Part shown: in pieces, positions 9,068 to 16,643 of the stretch
Layout of the letters: every line of letters begins with the position of its first letter
Numbering within the stretch: position 1 is the first letter of the stretch
Origin: Clavibacter michiganensis
GTDB taxonomy: Bacteria; Actinomycetota; Actinomycetes; Actinomycetales; Microbacteriaceae
Length of the DNA: 64,000 bases
Reading direction: 5' to 3'
Assembly (NCBI GenBank): GCA_002150995.1
Contig: MDHJ01000001.1
Coordinates: forward strand, 62,001-126,000
Made by a program: the position numbers and the translations under genes
Notes under the pieces: generated by a model
The model's input: the letters and a program-made list of their open reading frames with translations, nothing else
Database searches by the model: none
Told to the model about the DNA's origin: nothing

Positions 9068-9095
9068 TTGCACTATTCCCGAGTAGCTGTACATT
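9068..9095 (+). promoter_or_regulatory. Probable promoter of the TasA-like gene
   Basis: TTGCAC (9068-9073), a 16-base spacer and TACATT (9090-9095) form a good sigma-70-type promoter. Downstream, GAGT recurs every 16 bases (9081, 9097, 9113), which might be a regulator site. The leader would be about 75 nt. Confidence 0.5.
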
Positions 9096-9132
9096 CGAGT
9101 TACTTGCAAAGCGAGTCACCGATCTTCTCCTC

Positions 9133-9151
9133 GGGGGCTCTCACAGCCCCC
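9133..9151 (+). promoter_or_regulatory. Hairpin in the leader of the TasA-like gene
   Basis: Arms GGGGGCT (9133-9139) and AGCCCCC (9145-9151) enclose a CTCAC loop, 14 bases ahead of the AGGAG ribosome site. It could stabilise the mRNA or modulate translation; this is inference. Confidence 0.4.
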
Positions 9152-9177
9152 TTCCATCCCGATCCAGGAGCCAGAAC

Positions 9178-9840
9178 ATGTCGCACCACATCGCCCCCGC
9201 CGCCAAGACCCGCCGCGTCCGCTTCGCCCCCCTCGCCATCGCGACGGGCGTCGCCGCCGCCGTCCTCCTCTCCGTGTCGATGTCCGGCACGCTCTCGGGC
9301 TTCGTCGCCTCGATCACCAACAGCAACAACACCGCCGCCTCCGGCACGCTCGTCATGCAGGAGTCGCAGACCGGCGCCAACGGCACCCCCACCGTCACCT
9401 GCCTCAGCACGAGCGCCACGGGCGGCGTCGACTCCAACGCCGCGACCTGCTCCACCATCAACAAGTTCGGCGGCTCGACCACGATGATCCCCGGCCAGAC
9501 GGTCACCAGCGTCGTGAACATCAAGAACGTCGGCACCTCGAACGCCGCGACCTTCACGCTCACCCCGGCCGCTGCGTGCCTGCAGACGAAGAACGGCGCC
9601 GTCAACGGCTCCGCCAGCGACTTCTGCTCCAAGCTGAACGTCGTCATCACCTCGGGCGGCACCAACGTCTTCTCCGGCACCGCGGCGACCCTCGCCGGCT
9701 CGCCCGCCAAGACCCTGACCGCCCTCGCCGCCGGCGCCAGCAGCGACTTCACCTTCGCCGTCACGCTCGACGCCTCCGCCGGCAACACGTACCAGGGCCT
9801 CGGCGCCTCGCTGCCCCTCACCTGGACCTTCGCCAGCTAG
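9178..9840 (+). CDS. TasA/camelysin-like SipW-dependent secreted protein (locus A)
   Basis: A 220-residue exported protein. A basic N-terminus and hydrophobic core (residues 18-36) lead into SGTLSGFVASITNSNNTAAS, the type of signal region recognised by SipW-like peptidases. The mature part is Thr/Ser/Asn-rich with a few cysteines (VTCLS, ATCST, ACLQT, DFCSK) and predicted beta structure, as in TasA and camelysin fibre proteins. A related signal motif (GAYTASIRNDNNSAAS) recurs in the LamG protein two genes downstream, on the other side of the signal peptidase. ATG 9178 follows an AGGAG site. Fibre formation is inferred from family and context, not shown. Confidence 0.7.
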   Translation: MSHHIAPAAKTRRVRFAPLAIATGVAAAVLLSVSMSGTLSGFVASITNSNNTAASGTLVMQESQTGANGTPTVTCLSTSATGGVDSNAATCSTINKFGGSTTMIPGQTVTSVVNIKNVGTSNAATFTLTPAAACLQTKNGAVNGSASDFCSKLNVVITSGGTNVFSGTAATLAGSPAKTLTALAAGASSDFTFAVTLDASAGNTYQGLGASLPLTWTFAS

Positions 9841-9865
9841 TCACCGCACGACCCCGCACGACCCC

Positions 9866-9890
9866 GCGGGGCCGCCACCGGCGGCCCCGC
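9866..9890 (+). terminator. Strong hairpin between the TasA-like gene and its signal peptidase
   Basis: Perfect 11-bp arms GCGGGGCCGCC (9866-9876) and GGCGGCCCCGC (9880-9890) with an ACC loop. It probably lowers read-through, giving more substrate than peptidase. Locus B has hairpins in the same relative place. Confidence 0.65.
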
Positions 9891-9928
9891 TCCATCCATC
9901 CGTCAGCCCCTGACACGGGAGGTGCACC

Positions 9929-11084
9929 ATGACCGACATCCAGGACCGCGCGAGCACCACAGCGCTCCGCGACCTCGAGCTCGACCTCGGGCTGGACATC
10001 GTCACGGAGGACGCGCACCTCGACCCGACCGCCTCCGTCCTCCCGCGCGCGGCGCGACCCGACGCGCCGCGCGCACCTCCCGCTCCTTCCGCCGCCGCAC
10101 GATCGCGATGTGGGCGGCCACCGTCCTCCTCACCGCCCTCGTCGCCGCGACGCTCCTGTTCCAGGCGTCCGGCGGCCGCTGGTTCGTCGTGCAGACCCCG
10201 TCGATGGGCACCACGGCCCCCGTCGGCACGCTGCTGCTCACCACCCCCGTCCTCCTCGAGGACGTCCAGGTCGGCGACGTCGTGTCCTTCCACCCCTCCA
10301 CCACCCCGGACGAGACCTACACGCACCGCGTCATCGCGGTCGCCGCCGACGGCCTCACCACCCAGGGCGACATCAACGGCGCGGTCGACCCGTGGAAGAC
10401 CGACCAGACCCACCTCATCGGCGAGGCCACCACGATCCTCCCCGGCCTCGGCTGGCTCGCGAAGGGCCTGCCCCTGTTCCTCGCCGGCCTCGTGATCGTC
10501 ATGATCCTCACCCGCCTCATCTCCTCCCCCACGCACCGCGCCTCGATGCGCATGCTCGGCACCTCCCTCGTCGCGACGCTCGTGGTCTTCGTGCTCCGCC
10601 CCTTCGTCGCCCTCGTCGTCCTCGACGCCGTCACCCGCGGCGACGACGTGCAGGCCAGCATCGTCAACACCGGACTCCTCCCCATCCGCGTCGCCGTCGA
10701 GGGGGGCACGAGCACCACCCTCGTCGCCGGCCAGGTCGGCGAGGTCACCGCCCCCGTCGGCGAGACCGGCCAGTTCCACGACATCGCCACCACCCTCGAC
10801 CTGCCGCTCTGGGGCTGGATCCTCTTCTACGCCCTCTGCGCCGTCCCCCTCCTCTACACGCTCATCGTCGGCCTCCCGCCGAGCGCGAGGAGCGGGTGCT
10901 CGCCGTCGCGGTCGTCGACCCCGAGGCCGTCGCGGAGGACGCCGCCGCTGCGGACGCCGCGGACGACGCCGCCGCCCTCGAGGCGCTGGCCCTCGCCGCC
11001 GCGACCGGGCAGACTGTCCCCACGGACGTCTCGGGGGAGCACGACCGCCTCGAGACCGCGTCCTCCGCGGCCACCGGGCGATGA
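9929..11084 (+). CDS. SipW/ER-type signal peptidase I (locus A; two apparent frameshifts)
   Basis: A membrane serine protease that would cleave signal peptides of its neighbours. After repair it has 385 residues, against 180-220 for typical SipW. The nucleophile is Ser92 (VVQTPSMGTTAPVG). The partner is His133 (TYTHRVIAV) instead of lysine, the mark of the ER/archaeal/SipW class. TTQGDINGAVDPW matches the conserved GD-x-N region. Several further membrane segments lie in the C-terminal half. Frame breaks at about 10058 and 10875, both in CCC runs, are each healed by one base; repaired length is exactly 386 codons. ATG 9929 follows GGAGGTG and the stop overlaps the LamG gene (ATGA). Confidence 0.75.
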
Positions 11085-12028
11085 GCGAGGGGGATCGCAT
11101 GGGACTCGCCGACCGCGTCCGCCGCCGCATCGCCGCGGTCCGCCCCGCCGGACGCCGCCGCCCGCGGGCCGCCGTGGTCGCCGCCTCTGCCGCCGCCGCA
11201 GTCCTCGGGGCCGTGCTGCTGCTCGCCCCCGGCACGAACGGCGCGTACACCGCGTCGATCCGCAACGACAACAACAGCGCCGCGTCGTCCGCCGCGTACT
11301 TCACCTGCTCGAGCGCCTTCGCGGCGGACAGGGCCAACGCGCTGTTCGCCTACCCGCTCAACGAGGCGAGCGGATCCCGTCAGGCCGCCGACACCGCATC
11401 CGGCGCCTACCCGGGCACGTACCGGCCCCTGCCCCTGCTGACCACCCAGCCGACCACCATGGTCAGCGACACCTCCACCGCCGCCGGACGGGCCTGCCCG
11501 CGCGACGCCGGCGGCGCCTACGTCCTCGACGGGAACGACTTCGTCACGAACTCGCTGCAGGCCACCGCCCCCGCGACGTTCAGCACCGAGGTGTGGTTCA
11601 AGACCACGGTCCGCGGCGGGAAGCTCATCGGCTTCGGCAACTCGGCGACCGGGTCGTCCTCGGCCTACGACCGCCACACCTACGTGTCGACCACGGGCCA
11701 GCTCGTCTTCGGCACCTACAACAACGGCAACTACCAGACGCTGACGAGCCCGGCCGTGGTCGCCGACGGCGCCTGGCACCACATGGTCTCCACCATGTCG
11801 CCGACCGGGGGCATGACGCTCTACGTCGACGGCGTCCGGGTGGCCGGCAACACGGCCTTCACCGCGCCGGAGGCCAACGCCGGCTACTGGCGGATCGGCT
11901 ACGACAACACGTCGGGCTGGCCGAACGCGGGCAGCAACTACTTCGTCGGCAGCATGCGCTTCGCCGCCGTCTACAAGACCGCCCTCACCCCCGCGCAGGT
12001 CCAGGCCCACTACGTCGCCGGTCGCTGA
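11081..12028 (+). CDS. Secreted LamG-domain protein with TasA-like signal region (locus A)
   Basis: A 315-residue protein. After a basic N-terminus and a hydrophobic core (about 31-50) comes GAYTASIRNDNNSAAS (54-69), matching the TasA-like neighbour at GFVASITNSNNTAAS. The remainder is a concanavalin A-like/LamG jelly roll: it starts near LFAYPLNEASGS, includes FSTEVWFKTT and DGAWHHMVSTMS, then LYVDGVRVAGNTAF, and ends with FAAVYKTALTPAQVQAHY. Such domains bind glycans or matrix polymers. It overlaps the signal peptidase stop by ATGA, so both are made together. It is probably a matrix or adhesion component; ligand unknown. Confidence 0.75.
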   Translation: MSEGDRMGLADRVRRRIAAVRPAGRRRPRAAVVAASAAAAVLGAVLLLAPGTNGAYTASIRNDNNSAASSAAYFTCSSAFAADRANALFAYPLNEASGSRQAADTASGAYPGTYRPLPLLTTQPTTMVSDTSTAAGRACPRDAGGAYVLDGNDFVTNSLQATAPATFSTEVWFKTTVRGGKLIGFGNSATGSSSAYDRHTYVSTTGQLVFGTYNNGNYQTLTSPAVVADGAWHHMVSTMSPTGGMTLYVDGVRVAGNTAFTAPEANAGYWRIGYDNTSGWPNAGSNYFVGSMRFAAVYKTALTPAQVQAHYVAGR

Positions 12029-12070
12029 CCGGGCGGCGGGGCGGTGCCCCGGCATCGCGCCGTCGCACCG

Positions 12071-12118
12071 CCCGTCGCAGCCCCCGTCACGGCTCCCGTC
12101 GCGGCTCCCGTCGCGGCT
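12071..12118. repeat. Four tandem 12-bp units
   Basis: The unit CCCGTCGCGGCT is repeated four times head to tail, the first two copies with one or two substitutions. It lies between the convergent LamG and lipoprotein genes. Likely slippage-prone; no coding or regulatory role is evident. Confidence 0.75.
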
Positions 12119-12147
12119 CGGCGGTGAGTCGCGGTGGTGCGCGCCGA

Positions 12148-13131
12148 TCAGCTCGCGGGCACCACGTCCCAGTGCTCGCGGATGAGGCCGTCGTCCACGC
12201 GGAAGACGTCGGCGGCCGGGAACGGGTCGCCCGCCTGCGCGCCGACGGCCTGCGAGAAGGTCCAGACCAGGTCGCCGTCCGCGAGCGAGATGACGGACTG
12301 CTGCGCAGGGAACTGCACGCCGCCGCTGAACAGCTGCTCGAGCGCCGCCGTGCCGTTCGGCGCGACGGGGTTGTGCTGCAGGTACGCGGGATCGAAGGAG
12401 CGGGCGAGGACGCTCACGTCCCGATCCCGGAAGAGCGCGTCGTAGGCGCCGACGGCGAGGAGGCGGTGCGCCTCCTCCTGCTCCTCGGTCGGGCGGGGCG
12501 CGTCCGGCGCGCCCGCGTAGAGGTCGCTGAACATCGTGTTCACGTTGCCGCTCGCGGGCGTCCCCTGCGGGATCGCCTGGTCGAACGACCAGCGCTCGAC
12601 GACCTTCCCGTCCGCGAGGCGGAAGAGGTCGATCGCGGCCTCGCCCGTCCGCTCGTCGGCGGGATCGGAGGCGACCTGCCAGTGGACGGCCACGAGGTCG
12701 CCGTCGGCGGCGGTGCGCTTGACGACGGCCTGGGCGCCGGGGACGCGCTGGTGCGCGGCGGCGAACTCGGCGAGGAGCCCGTCCGGCCCCGCCTCCGCGC
12801 CCGCCCCGTGCGCGACGGCGTCGGGGGAGACGGCGGCGCGGGCCGCCGCCTGCGCCTCCGCGGAGCCCGGATCCGGGAACGCGGTCGCGAACAGCGTGGC
12901 GATCACGTCCGCGTCGCGCGCCTCCGCGGCGGAGTCGCCGCGGTCGGCCGTGGTGCCGCCGTCCCCCGCCGTCCCGGGCGTGGTGGTGGCGACGGCGGAG
13001 GTCGCGTCGGGGGTGGAGCCGGGGGTGGCGGAGGTCGATCCCGCGGCCGAGCAGCCGGCGAGCACGACGACCCCGGCCAGGGCGGCGGCACCGCGCGCGA
13101 TCAGGGGGGCGGGGTTTCGTTGAACTCTCAT
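12148..13131 (-). CDS. Lipoprotein with two SnoaL/NTF2-like domains
   Basis: A 327-residue lipoprotein. The signal peptide ends in the lipobox VVVLAGC, followed by a Ser/Thr/Pro-rich linker. Two SnoaL-like (NTF2 fold) domains follow. The first runs from about ADVIATLFATAF to VERWSFDQAIP, and the second from YDALFRDRDVSVLARSF to GLIREHWDVVPAS. Paired motifs such as the HNP segment and the closing REHWDV are typical of polyketide-cyclase-like NTF2 proteins, here displayed outside the membrane. The function is unknown; it may bind a small hydrophobic ligand. The ATG at 13131 gives a normal signal peptide. Confidence 0.75.
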   Translation of the reverse strand: MRVQRNPAPLIARGAAALAGVVVLAGCSAAGSTSATPGSTPDATSAVATTTPGTAGDGGTTADRGDSAAEARDADVIATLFATAFPDPGSAEAQAAARAAVSPDAVAHGAGAEAGPDGLLAEFAAAHQRVPGAQAVVKRTAADGDLVAVHWQVASDPADERTGEAAIDLFRLADGKVVERWSFDQAIPQGTPASGNVNTMFSDLYAGAPDAPRPTEEQEEAHRLLAVGAYDALFRDRDVSVLARSFDPAYLQHNPVAPNGTAALEQLFSGGVQFPAQQSVISLADGDLVWTFSQAVGAQAGDPFPAADVFRVDDGLIREHWDVVPAS

Positions 13132-13480
13132 GCACCCACCGTGGGGCGTGCGGCTGGGAAGGTCCGATGTGGATGGATCGCACGCTCATCAGCGGTTCCT
13201 GGTATGGCCGCCACCTCGGACCGATCTGCCGCCGATGGGATCCGCCGCGCCGCCCGCCCATCGCGGCCTCCGTTCCGAAGGCCATGCACCGGGTCCGAGT
13301 CACCCGGCAGGGGCCCCCTCGCCGCGCATGCGAGGGGGCTTCCCTGTGCCCGCGGCGTCCCGTGGCGGCCGGCGTCGGTCGTCGTCGGTCCGGAGGCCGC
13401 GCCGCGCTGCCCCGGCTCGCAGCGCACGGCTCGCAGCGCGCAGCGCGCAGCTCGCGGCTCGCCGGACGCCGGGCGCACGA
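13132..13480. other. Non-coding stretch between the two lipoprotein genes
   Basis: No convincing gene is present. It holds the promoter side of the SnoaL lipoprotein and, at about 13414-13462, an irregular cluster of short GCTCGCAGCGCGC-like repeats. The right end is the terminator of the next gene. Confidence 0.5.
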
Positions 13481-13513
13481 CGAACCGCCCGGCGTCGAGG
13501 GCCGGGCGGTTCG
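13481..13513 (-). terminator. Terminator of the lipoprotein gene at 13548
   Basis: Perfect 13-bp arms CGAACCGCCCGGC (13481-13493) and GCCGGGCGGTTCG (13501-13513) with a 7-base loop, 35 bases beyond the stop. Confidence 0.75.
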
Positions 13514-13547
13514 CGTGGTGCTGTCCCGGTGTGTGCCGGGTGGGGTG

Positions 13548-14246
13548 CTACTTGGTGTTGACGGTGATCTTCGCGATGCCGACGACGAGCTCGTCGGTGA
13601 CGGCGTCGGTGCCGAAGGTGCTGTTCAGCAGGGCGGCGGCGTCGGGGCTGACCTTGACGGTGGTGCCCTCGAGGACGGCGTTGTCGCCCTCCATCTGGAG
13701 CGGGTTCAGGGTCGTGCCGTCGAGGTTGAAGATGTAGACGTCGTTCATGACCTCGCCGTCGCCGACCTGGACCGAGCCGGTGAGGCGGCTGGTGCCGGGG
13801 TCGATGACGAAGTCGGTGAGCTTCACGACGGTGTCGCCGGCGGTGAGGCTGATGCCGGAGCCGTCGTGGTCGATCTCGCCCTGGACGTAGGGGCGGTAGT
13901 CCATCTCGGGGTCGTAGTAGTCCACGTTGCCGCCGGTGATGGGGAACGCGAGGACGCCGGTGGCGCCGTCGAGGGTGGCGGTGCCGATGACGCCGGGGGT
14001 CAGGCCCAGGGTCGTGAGGGCGCCGGTGAAGCCGGAGTCGAGGGTGACCTGGGTGTCGACGCCGGTCAGGGTCGGGATCGACGCGAGCGGCGTGGGGTCG
14101 GCCTCGGTCGTCGCGGACGCGGACGCGGACGGCGCGGCGGAGCTGGAGGACGAGGGGGTCTCGGCGGGGGTCGAGCAGGCCGCGAGGCCGACGACGAGGA
14201 AGCCCGCGGTGGCGAGGCCGAAGACCGACTTGGTGAGGTTGCGCAT
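13548..14246 (-). CDS. Uncharacterised lipoprotein with Ser/Ala linker
   Basis: A 232-residue protein. The signal peptide MRNLTKSVFGLATAG leads to the lipobox VVGLAAC. A low-complexity linker rich in Ser, Ala and Thr separates the lipid anchor from a beta-rich domain. That domain has LTGVDTQVTLDSGF, then ITGGNVDYYDPEMDYRPYVQ, then DGSGISLTAG and a closing LVVGIAKITVNTK. I do not recognise the family. It is monocistronic: AAAGGA precedes the ATG, and a terminator follows. It lies between the two SipW-type loci, and an ancillary role in the cell envelope is only suggested by position. Confidence 0.7.
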   Translation of the reverse strand: MRNLTKSVFGLATAGFLVVGLAACSTPAETPSSSSSAAPSASASATTEADPTPLASIPTLTGVDTQVTLDSGFTGALTTLGLTPGVIGTATLDGATGVLAFPITGGNVDYYDPEMDYRPYVQGEIDHDGSGISLTAGDTVVKLTDFVIDPGTSRLTGSVQVGDGEVMNDVYIFNLDGTTLNPLQMEGDNAVLEGTTVKVSPDAAALLNSTFGTDAVTDELVVGIAKITVNTK

Positions 14247-14372
14247 GATGGATCCTTTGCTGTCTGGGCGACCGACGTGGTCGCCGGGTGGAGTCGCAAG
14301 GTCCTTCGGCGCCCCTCCCCGGAAGGTTGGGTCCCGTGATGTTTCCGTGACCTGAGGGCATCTCCCCGCCCG

Positions 14373-14977
14373 TCAGCGCTGCTCGCCCGGGCGCTGGTTC
14401 CCGAGGACCTGGAGGGTCACGGACCCCGACAGCCCCTGCGCGGTCGGGGGTGCGGACTCGGGCAGGCGCAGCGTGAGGCGGAGGTGGTCGCGGACGCCCG
14501 GGTGCGGGCGGGCGACCCGGTCAGGAGCACGCGCCCCTGCGCGGGACGGTCGGCCACCACGGCCGTGACCGTGCCCGAGCAGACGGCCGTGCCCGGAGCG
14601 CCGGTCCATGGGACGGAGCACCGGTCGAGCGCGAGCTGCAGGCCGTCGGAGGTGCTGCCGAGCGCGGATCCGCCGATCTCCAGGCCCAGCTCCGAGGCGG
14701 CCACGGACCCGGTGTTCGTGAGGTCCACGATCCGCACGGCCTGGCCTCCCGGGCGGAGGCCCGTGATCGCCACCGTCGTCTGGTCGGTGCCGGCGGCGCC
14801 CCAGTCGAGCGTGACGGCGCCCGCGGAGATCCGGGTCGCGGCCTCGTCGCGGTCGACCAGGACGGCGTAGGCGGCGCCGCCGCCGAGGAGCGCGGCGAGC
14901 AGGGCGGCCCCCGCCGCGAGTCCCAGTCGACGGCGTGCGGGACCGCGAGAGCCGGCGACGGCGTGGCGGCCGCTCAC
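14373..14977 (-). CDS. SipW-dependent-type secreted protein (locus B; one apparent frameshift)
   Basis: A protein of about 201 residues. The start is a GTG at 14977 that overlaps the signal peptidase stop (GTGA). Basic residues and a hydrophobic core (19-38) lead to GAAYAVLVDRDEAATRISAG, which resembles GAFAVFTDSDTASLAVDAG in the other small protein of this locus. The mature part has TGLRPGGQAVRIVDLTNTGS, a common element of these proteins, and two cysteines (DRCSVPW, AVCSGT). The frame breaks near 14506 in a GGG/CCC run; adding one base gives 202 whole codons ending at 14373. It is probably a minor surface component processed by the adjacent peptidase. Confidence 0.65.
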
Positions 14978-15624
14978 GACCGGCCCTCCGCGGTGCGCGG
15001 CGGACGGCGCCAGACGGCCACGAGCGCCCACGCGGTGACGAGGGCACCGGCGGCGCCGAATGCGAGGCTGCGCGCGTCCGGATGACTGAGCCACACCCCG
15101 GGCCAGCCGAGGTACGGGACGACCGCGGTGCGGCGCTGGACCTCGTCGTCGCTGACCGTGACGATCCACGGATCCGGCGCCGGGTTGTTGTCGCCCTGCG
15201 TCTCCATCACCAGCAGGTCGGGGGTCCAGCCGTCGATGCGGTCGGCGGACTCGGGCCCGTACACGGTGATCGCACGGTGGATGACGCGGATGGCGGGACC
15301 GACGGGCGCCGTGAACACGACGACGTCGCCCACGGCGACGTCCTCGCGCGCCACGGGCTGGGTGACCGCGAGCGATCCCACGGGCATGCCCGGGGCCATC
15401 GAGTTCGAGAGCACGGGCACGAAGCGCGCGGTGCCGGTGAGCGTCAGCAGCAGGACCGCGACGACGACGAGGGCGAGGACGACGCTGACGACGCCCCCGA
15501 GCGCGGTGAGCGCGCGGGCGAGGGGACCGCGACGCCGGCGCGCACGCGGTGCCGTGGGGCTCGTCTCCGGGTCCGGGACGTCGGCCGGGACATGGGCGTC
15601 CACGACGTGCGGGTGCCGGCTCAC
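14974..15624 (-). CDS. SipW/ER-type signal peptidase I (locus B)
   Basis: A 216-residue membrane protease. The nucleophile is Ser75 (VLSNSMAPGMPVGS) and the general base position is His116 (RVIHRAITV) instead of lysine, so it belongs to the SipW/ER class. METQGDNNPAPDPW is the conserved GDNN region. Membrane segments lie at about 42-64 and near the C-terminus (SLAFGAAGALVTAWALVAVW). It starts with GTG at 15624 overlapping the previous stop and ends overlapping the next start, so three genes are coupled. It is only distantly similar to the locus A peptidase, and each probably serves its own substrates. Confidence 0.9.
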   Translation of the reverse strand: MSRHPHVVDAHVPADVPDPETSPTAPRARRRRGPLARALTALGGVVSVVLALVVVAVLLLTLTGTARFVPVLSNSMAPGMPVGSLAVTQPVAREDVAVGDVVVFTAPVGPAIRVIHRAITVYGPESADRIDGWTPDLLVMETQGDNNPAPDPWIVTVSDDEVQRRTAVVPYLGWPGVWLSHPDARSLAFGAAGALVTAWALVAVWRRPPRTAEGRS

Positions 15625-16504
15625 GAGGCGGCCTCGGACGGGATCGCGGACGCGGCATCCGCGTCCCGTCGACGACGCCGGGACGCGATCAGGAGGATCG
15701 CGCCGGCGGCGAGCGTGAGGAGGCCGCCGGAGAGTGCGGAGGCGATGTCGCGTCCGGTGACGGGCAGCGGGCCGCGGCGGGGGTCGTCGTCCGCTCCGGC
15801 CGGCAGGGCGCCGTCGTCGGCGCGTCGGTCGCGCCTCCCGGGACCTCGCCGCCGCCTGGCTGCGTGCCGGGGTCGTCGGGGTCCGGATCGACGGGACCGG
15901 GATCGACGGGACCGGGATCGACGGGGTCAGGTCCCGGCCCTGCCGAGTCGAGCAGGGAGAACGTGACGCGGAGCGATGCGGCCGTGCCCTCGGCGCCGTT
16001 CCCAGCTGATGCGGGGAACGACATGGTCACGCCGACGCTCGTGCGGTCGCCCGCGGCCAGCGGGATGCTCGTGCCCAGGCGGCCGAGCGTCGCCGCGGGA
16101 CCGGTGCCGAGCCTCACGGCGGGACCGCGGCAGCTGAGCGGCTGGTCGGCGACGGCCTCGTATCCGGCGTCGCACCGCACCACGTCGAGCTGGAGGCCGT
16201 CGCGCGGATCGCCCACGAGGGCGCCGTCCCCGCCGGCGTCGAGGTCGACGAGCACCGGCGAGCCGGAGGCGGAGGCGTTGGTGACCTCGGCGGCCCACAC
16301 CACGGAGTCGCCGGGCGCGAGGTCGCGGAGGCGGGACGCGGGGCCGGGGACCTCGCGGACCACGAGGGCGCGCTCGTCGGCGGAGGCCCCGTCCACGAGC
16401 GCCGAGGAGGGGGGAGCGGAGGGTGCGGCGGCGGTCGCGGGGGCGGCGGCGAGCAGCGTCAGGCAGAGCGCGGCAAGGGCGGCCGTGCCGGTGCGTGCGT
16501 GCAT
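15621..16504 (-). CDS. LPVTG-anchored surface protein (one apparent frameshift)
   Basis: After repair a 294-residue protein. An ordinary Sec signal peptide (MHARTGTAALAAL through PATAAA) is followed by a beta-rich domain with LAPGDSVVWAAEVTNAS and a spacer repeating DPGPV. In the frame reached by adding one base near 15837, the C-terminus has LPVTG, a hydrophobic segment (SALSGGLLTLAAGAILLIAS) and RRRRR, a complete sortase sorting signal. Without the repair this anchor is lost. Repaired length is exactly 295 codons, and the stop overlaps the signal peptidase start. No sortase gene is in the window. It may anchor the locus B material to the wall. Confidence 0.75.
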
Positions 16505-16566
16505 GAGGGGGCTTCCGGGTCGTCTGCGCGGGGGAGAGGGGGAGCTCCGCGCGCGGGTCGTGCGGT

Positions 16567-16601
16567 CGAGCGGGGCGCCGACGCGATCGGCGCCCCGCTC
16601 G
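16567..16601 (-). terminator. Long hairpin ahead of the LPVTG gene
   Basis: Perfect 15-bp arms CGAGCGGGGCGCCGA (16567-16581) and TCGGCGCCCCGCTCG (16587-16601) with a CGCGA loop. It is the second of two tandem hairpins after the TasA-like gene. Confidence 0.7.
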
Positions 16602-16603
16602 GG

Positions 16604-16640
16604 GACGGTCGGGTGCCGGCGCGTGCCGGACCCGACCGTC
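16604..16640 (-). terminator. Hairpin directly after the locus B TasA-like gene
   Basis: Arms GACGGTCGGGT (16604-16614) and ACCCGACCGTC (16630-16640) enclose an inner GCCGG/CCGGC stem. It begins 3 bases past the stop at 16644. Confidence 0.7.
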
Positions 16641-16643
16641 GGA

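Noticed and set aside
12071..12118. Tandem repeats as a CRISPR array
   Set aside because: Units are 12 bp without spacers and there are no cas genes.
9922..13737. Very long open frames on both strands, such as 9922-13737 and 17525-21016 read as single proteins
   Set aside because: They consist of Arg/Pro/Gly/Ala-rich antisense or out-of-frame translations typical of very GC-rich DNA and run through several real genes.
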